64,000 nucleotides of DNA from Conyzicola nivalis_A (GTDB lineage Bacteria > Actinomycetota > Actinomycetes > Actinomycetales > Microbacteriaceae). Positions 59,741 through 64,000 of this stretch are shown here, piece by piece. The notes beneath the pieces are model-generated. The model was given only the letters and a program-made list of their open reading frames with translations, searched no databases and had not been told where the DNA came from. Location: NCBI RefSeq assembly GCF_040548875.1, contig NZ_JBEPSJ010000006.1:1-64000 (forward strand), given 5' to 3'. The position numbers and the translations under genes are program-made. Each line of letters starts with the position of its first letter. Within the stretch, counting starts at the first letter, position 1.

Positions 59741-61399
59741 ATGATGACTGAAACGACCGTTTCTCCCGCAACCCCGGCGGCACCGTCCACCCCGAATGTC
59801 GGAGCTTTCGCTCCCCTGAAGGTGAAGCTCTTCCGGGCGCTATGGACCGCCTCGCTGATCAGCAGTATCGGCGGATGGATGCAGACGGTAGGCGCCCAAT
59901 GGTTCCTCGTCGAAAGCCACAGCGACGCTGCTCTCGTCGCGCTGATCCAGACAGCCTCCGCCGCTCCGTTCCTCATCCTGGGCATCCCCTCGGGCGTTCT
60001 GGGGGAATTCGTCAACCGGCGCAAACTGCTCATCGTCGTGCAGTCCTCCTTAGTCACGATCGGCGTGATCCTCAGTTTCGTGACGTGGATCGGCGGGATG
60101 ACGCCGTGGCTGCTGCTCGCGTTCACCTTCCTGCTCGGCGCGGGCTCTGCCATTCAAGGCCCCGCCTATCAGGCGCTCGTTCCGGAAATCGTGTCCCGAC
60201 CTCTCATCCCCAGTGCCGCGGCCCTGAGCTCCATCGGCGTCAACATCGCCCGTTCCATCGGGCCGGCGATCGCCGGCCTCGTCGTGGCCTCCCTCGGCAT
60301 CCCGTTCGTCTTCGCCCTCAACGCCCTTTCGTTCGCCGTGTTCCTCGTGGTGCTGATCGCCTGGCGCGGGTACAAGCCGCCTGTACGCCGTCCCGAACCG
60401 TTCCTCGAAGCGACCCGGGCGGGACTGCGCTACGTCTGGAACGCCGGGGTCGTGCGCCGGACGATGGTGCGCTTGGCGCTCTTCATCGTTCCCGCCTCCG
60501 CACTCTGGGCGCTCCTGCCGCTGATCGCCTCGCAACAGCTCGGACTGGACTCGAACGGATACGGCTTGCTGCTCGCCGCAGTCGGCATTGGATCGGTCGG
60601 CGGGGCGTTCGTCATTCCCAGGGCCCGCGAGAAACTCGGCTCCAACGTGACCGTCATGCTCGCATCGGCCATGTTCGGCATCGTCATCGTCGTGTCGGCC
60701 GTCTCGCAGTCGCTCTGGCTCACGCTGGCCGCGCTGGTGTTCGGCGGCGTTGGCTGGATCGCGGTCATCGCGTCGCTGAACGGCTCGGTGCAGGCGTTCC
60801 TGCCTGCCTGGGTGCGGTCCCGCGGCTTGTCTGTCTACCAGCTCGTCCTCTTCGGCAGCACAGCAGGCGGTTCGGCGATCGTCGGAGTATTCGCTCAGGC
60901 CACGGGCGTGGTGCAGACCAGTGTCGGGGCGGGAGTGCTCGTCATCGTCGTCGCGGCGAGCCAAATCTTCTGGCCGCTGCTGTCCACCGCGGACAAGGAA
61001 CGTTCTCTCGTGACCATCCCATTGACCGACGTGCCGCCTGTCGACGACGTCCCGCCGTTGCCGATCAGCGACACCGCCGAGACACTCGTACTGATCCGAT
61101 ACACGGTGGAGCCTGCGAATCGCGCCGCGTTCGTCGCGCAGATGCAGGTCGTGCGCCAGACCCGTAGGCGCACCGGCGCGCGACGATGGGAACTCTATGA
61201 CGACCGCGAAGACACGCACACAGTCATCGAGGCGTTCTCGGTGGGGTCGTGGCGCGAGCATCTCAGCCAGCACGACGATCGGACGACAGGGTTCGACCAA
61301 GTCGAGCTCGAGAAAGCCAGGGCACTCGCCAGTGCCCGGCCGGAAGTGCGTCACCTCACTCAGATCGATCCAGCAGCGCCCGCGGAGCCCGGGACATGA
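59741..61399 (+). CDS. MFS exporter with C-terminal soluble domain (transmembrane secretion effector type)
   Basis: A 552-residue protein of the MFS_3/PF05977 type. Twelve helices start at KVKLFRALWTASLISSIGGW; the loop VLGEFVNRRKLLIVVQ follows helix 2, and GPAYQALVPEIVSR is typical. After helix 12 (about residue 420) a soluble 100-residue tail (LVLIRYTVEPANRAAFVAQM to VRHLTQIDP) resembles the ferredoxin-like antibiotic-monooxygenase fold usual in this family. The substrate is unknown. Confidence 0.9.
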   Translation: MMTETTVSPATPAAPSTPNVGAFAPLKVKLFRALWTASLISSIGGWMQTVGAQWFLVESHSDAALVALIQTASAAPFLILGIPSGVLGEFVNRRKLLIVVQSSLVTIGVILSFVTWIGGMTPWLLLAFTFLLGAGSAIQGPAYQALVPEIVSRPLIPSAAALSSIGVNIARSIGPAIAGLVVASLGIPFVFALNALSFAVFLVVLIAWRGYKPPVRRPEPFLEATRAGLRYVWNAGVVRRTMVRLALFIVPASALWALLPLIASQQLGLDSNGYGLLLAAVGIGSVGGAFVIPRAREKLGSNVTVMLASAMFGIVIVVSAVSQSLWLTLAALVFGGVGWIAVIASLNGSVQAFLPAWVRSRGLSVYQLVLFGSTAGGSAIVGVFAQATGVVQTSVGAGVLVIVVAASQIFWPLLSTADKERSLVTIPLTDVPPVDDVPPLPISDTAETLVLIRYTVEPANRAAFVAQMQVVRQTRRRTGARRWELYDDREDTHTVIEAFSVGSWREHLSQHDDRTTGFDQVELEKARALASARPEVRHLTQIDPAAPAEPGT

Positions 61400-61960
61400 C
61401 CCTCCTACTCAGGCGACCGCATACAGGTCACGCGCCCGAAGCCGAACCGGCCGCCGAATCGGGCACGCAGCGCGGCGGTCACCCGGTTCCGGCCGGAACA
61501 GCGGTTGGCGTTCCGCCGGCCTCAGTCCATGTCGCAGCTGATCCCGCAGCTCGACCGCAGACTCGGCAGTTCTCGGACATCATGGGCACCATCGTCGGAT
61601 TCCCGAACGTCGACGTAGAGGGCGACGGATCGAATGCCCTGCGTCTGCATTTCGTGGACGAGCGGCGTCAGAGCGGCGGTCGGGTCTTGGATTTCGAAGT
61701 ACTCCACGGGCGTGCCGAACTCGCCGGAATCACCCAGGTTCAGGCTCGGGATTAGCCTCTGCGCGGTGCTCCCCGAGGCTGGGGAGATGGAGCATCCCGG
61801 CGATGATGAAAGAGCGACTGCGCTGAGCCAGAACTGTTACCGTCACTCCCGACCGCTACCGCAAGACCTCGCGCGATGCGTCTCCAACCCGCGAAACCCT
61901 GCCGGAGCGATCTGCCCGAATAGACGCGCGCTTACGGCACCGAGGTCGTCGTGGCCGTAA
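61400..61960. other. Region of uncertain coding content between convergent genes
   Basis: Two overlapping frames compete. On plus, 61396-61755 would give 119 residues (ending GRAELAGITQVQARD). On minus, a frame ending at 61522 would give about 61-78 residues (containing TPVEYFEIQDPTAALTPL). Neither shows a family I know or a clear ribosome site. CTCCCC-N6-GGGGAG (61769-61786) is a possible terminator stem. It may hold a gene remnant. Confidence 0.4.
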
Positions 61961-62413
61961 TCAGCGGGCTACTCGGCGCCAGCGGAGCTCGGAGTGGAAC
62001 GCCCGGCCGTCGGACGCGATTCGCGGCGACGCGATGATGTTCACGGTGTCTCCGTCTAGTTGTAGTACCCGTAGTTGGCTCTGTCCTTGCCAGTTCGGGT
62101 AGAGCGAGAGTTCGATGTTGTGCAACACCTCGCCGGATTCCTCATCGAGCAGATAGGTGCCGGCGTAGGCGACGAAGGTGCGGGCCGAACTGGCGTACTC
62201 GTCGGGGGTAGCGTCCTGAGGATCCAACGCTGAGACCACAGGGCGGTCGGACGCGCCGAGCACTGCACTTACCGTTCCATCCGCCGTGTAGAAGAGGTAC
62301 CCGCAGGCGTTGGGTCCGAACTCTGCGACCTTCGTTCCGTCGTCGAAATGCTGCACGGCGCTGAGGAGCCGCCATGACCCGATGATGGCGCCTCGGCTGA
62401 TCTTTCGGCTCAT
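61961..62413 (-). CDS. Lipocalin-like domain protein
   Basis: A 150-residue protein of the Lipocalin_5 type: IIGSWRLLSAVQHFDDG at the N-terminus, GYLFYTADGTVSAVL and a middle FVAYAGTYLLDEESGEVLHN, ending in a beta-rich ELRWRR. No signal peptide is seen. GAGGAACG precedes the ATG. It follows a DUF1275 gene in the same operon; ligand unknown. Confidence 0.85.
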   Translation of the reverse strand: MSRKISRGAIIGSWRLLSAVQHFDDGTKVAEFGPNACGYLFYTADGTVSAVLGASDRPVVSALDPQDATPDEYASSARTFVAYAGTYLLDEESGEVLHNIELSLYPNWQGQSQLRVLQLDGDTVNIIASPRIASDGRAFHSELRWRRVAR

Positions 62414-62429
62414 GGTCGTTCCTCTTTCG

Positions 62430-63146
62430 CTAAGCATGGGAGGTCTGGTAGTTCTTGACGGCGATACCGACGAATACGGCGACGGCTAACGTGGCCGGGA
62501 CAACAGCTGCATGATCTCCGAACAACGTCGACGCCAGCGCTCCGACCAGACACCCTCCGATGAAGCCCGCGAGGAGCGGCCACGTGTCTCTCCAATGCGT
62601 CAGAGCCGTCGCTGACTTCCCGCGCGAGGCGATCAGGTCGAAGACCGCGATGGTCGCGACGGCCAGGTTTCCGGTCATGACCGAAGTCGTCGGCGCGTGC
62701 GGGAAGGCGAGATGTAGGTAGGCGTTCTGGGTCGCCATCGCGCAGACCGCGCACAATCCGATCGCGAGAGCCAAGCCGCCCTCCGGGCTTGCCGACGCCG
62801 TGCCGGTGAACGACAGAACTGCCGCAGCCGCGAGCAGCAACGCTTGGGCGCCCAGCAGCAGCCGTTGCATCCGGCCGTCCCTGCCCGCAAGTCTTCTCGC
62901 GACGGCAGTGGCGGCGACGACCGTCACGACGAAGACCGGCAGGGCGAGGACAACGGCGAGGTGGGGTCGGGTGCCGGTGACGACGTCTGCTGCGACGAGC
63001 ACGAGGTTGCCGGTGATGTGCGCGGTGAACAGGCCGCCGAGGAGGATCCAGCTGGTGACGTCGGTGATGCCGGCGAGCAGGGCGAGCACCCCCGGGAGCT
63101 TCACGTCGGCTCTCGACTCAGTTCCGATGAGGCTGGCGTTAGTCAT
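62430..63146 (-). CDS. DUF1275 (YoaK) family membrane protein, second copy
   Basis: A 238-residue membrane protein with six to seven helices. The family signature is GITDVTSWILLGGLFTAHITGN, with CAMATQNAYLHLAFPHAPTTSVMTGN later. It is clearly diverged from the copy at 7383-8063. The ATG overlaps the ThrE-type stop by eight bases (ATGACTAA), so it is coupled to an exporter gene. Confidence 0.88.
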   Translation of the reverse strand: MTNASLIGTESRADVKLPGVLALLAGITDVTSWILLGGLFTAHITGNLVLVAADVVTGTRPHLAVVLALPVFVVTVVAATAVARRLAGRDGRMQRLLLGAQALLLAAAAVLSFTGTASASPEGGLALAIGLCAVCAMATQNAYLHLAFPHAPTTSVMTGNLAVATIAVFDLIASRGKSATALTHWRDTWPLLAGFIGGCLVGALASTLFGDHAAVVPATLAVAVFVGIAVKNYQTSHA

Positions 63147-64000
63147 GCTGTCTTCTCCCGGTGTGAGACGATCTGTGTGAGACGATCTGTTGGTAGAGGT
63201 ACTTGGGGAGCGCCAAGCCGACGGCCATCCCAGCCACGATCAGCGCGGCGGTCGTCCCGTCGGAGATGGCTCCGAGCAGGCTCGACTCGGTGCCGCCGAA
63301 CTGCAGCTCGCCCAGGGTGTCGATTGCCCGGAACAGGTAGACGCCGGGGATCAGGGCGACTACAGCTGCGAAGGAGACGGCGGCGAACGGTATGTGAAGA
63401 CGGTGGGATACCGGCGCCAGCACGATTCCGACAACCAGGCAGGCGACCGTGGCGCCGACCGCGACGTTCCAGCCGAGGTCGTTCATCACCCAAGTGCGGA
63501 GACCGTGTGCGATTGCACCGACCGCGATCGGCCAGACAATCAGCCGGTAAGGTATCGCGAAGTAGATCGGATAGGACGCGGCCGCTACCGCGGCAGCGAC
63601 CACGTCGAGCCACAGCGGGATGGTCCTTCCGGCAGGCTCGACGGGCAGGTCCGTGCCGAAGACCGCGAGCGCGAGGGCGAGTCCTGCTCCGATGGAGAGC
63701 ACGAGCACCGCGGCGTAGCCGAGACGGGCGAACCCGAGGGAGATCCGTAGGGCGAACAGGTCGAGCAGGCCGTTGAGGATGTGGGGTCCCGGTACCAAGA
63801 TCATCGCCGGACACACGGCGATCAACCGCAGCGAGGTGCTGAGGTCGGCGTTCACGGCGATGCCCCCGATGATTCCGGCCAGGAACGCGGCGGCGAAGAC
63901 CTGCCCGATCGATCCGATGTGGGCTTTGCCGAGCAGCCGACGGATGAGGCCGCCAAGCGCGCCGCTGAACGCGATAAGCAGGACTGCGGTTGCGTCGTCC
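63139..64000 (-). CDS. Threonine/serine exporter (ThrE)-family protein, C-terminal part
   Basis: The frame is open from the window edge (63999 in frame) to a TAA at 63139, 287 codons seen; the start lies outside. ThrE features are AFSGALGGLIRRLLGK, GGIAVNADLSTSLRLIAV, and CPAMILVPGPHILNGLLDL, with about eight to ten helices. It contains parts of both halves of the ThrE fold. Substrate may be Thr/Ser or another small metabolite. First of a three-gene leftward operon within the window. Confidence 0.85.
   Translation of the reverse strand, partial: DDATAVLLIAFSGALGGLIRRLLGKAHIGSIGQVFAAAFLAGIIGGIAVNADLSTSLRLIAVCPAMILVPGPHILNGLLDLFALRISLGFARLGYAAVLVLSIGAGLALALAVFGTDLPVEPAGRTIPLWLDVVAAAVAAASYPIYFAIPYRLIVWPIAVGAIAHGLRTWVMNDLGWNVAVGATVACLVVGIVLAPVSHRLHIPFAAVSFAAVVALIPGVYLFRAIDTLGELQFGGTESSLLGAISDGTTAALIVAGMAVGLALPKYLYQQIVSHRSSHTGRRQHD

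Overview
The window is high-GC DNA with short or overlapping gene junctions (many ATGA or GTGA overlaps), frequent GTG starts, several apparently leaderless promoters and a TTGTCCACA-type DnaA box. Together with gene content (DUF222-type nuclease N-terminus, DUF6458, fused Moco genes, a secreted lamin-tail phosphoesterase) this points to an actinobacterium, most likely Micrococcales/Microbacteriaceae. The genus cannot be fixed from sequence alone.

Layout. 1-336: N-terminus of a probable DUF222/HNH nuclease behind a perfect LexA-type SOS box. 484-7328: molybdenum cofactor genes on the minus strand (moaE, a moaC-mogA fusion, moeA, a moeB-rhodanese fusion), divergent from a molybdate module on the plus strand (HTH-TOBE regulator, modABC). 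8168-34177: a near-complete purine catabolic region interleaved with ordinary genes. It holds a formamidase-like gene, an HpxZ/AtzH-amidase fusion, pucG, allC and an RpiR regulator; a MobA-like protein, OHCU decarboxylase, HIU hydrolase and an MFS transporter; guanine deaminase, uricase and allantoinase; and XdhC plus a two-gene xanthine dehydrogenase. 19602-21469 is a Ser/Thr kinase with a lipoprotein. 34995-39272 holds a secreted lamin-tail/metallophosphoesterase protein and two membrane proteins. 39375-42548 is a glycine-betaine type ABC importer. 43311-55323 is housekeeping and metabolism (serA, leuB, ilvE, gltX, oxidoreductases, a TetR-MFS pair). After tRNA-Gln (55391-55462) the content becomes accessory-like up to the edge (isochorismatase fold, MarR, quinone oxidoreductase, MaoC, exporters, a ThrE-type exporter).

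How the parts fit. Guanine deaminase and xanthine dehydrogenase feed urate to uricase, HIU hydrolase, OHCU decarboxylase, allantoinase and allantoate amidohydrolase. PucG would then turn ureidoglycine into oxalurate, and the neighbouring HpxZ-amidase fusion plus formamidase-like protein are candidates for releasing the last nitrogen. The Moco and molybdate genes, the MobA-like protein and XdhC supply and load the xanthine dehydrogenase cofactor. GlnR-like half-sites (GTNAC-N6-GAAAC or GTNAC-N6-GTNAC) lie before pucG, xdhC, uricase and the xdh operon, suggesting nitrogen control of dispersed units as one regulon.

Non-coding structure is rich: a dispersed repeat translated as protein at gene ends, families of long intergenic hairpins (one pair bracketing a single VOC gene at equal distances), a 36-bp palindrome that fills the gap between two divergent genes, and an att-like direct repeat of the tRNA-Gln 3' end.
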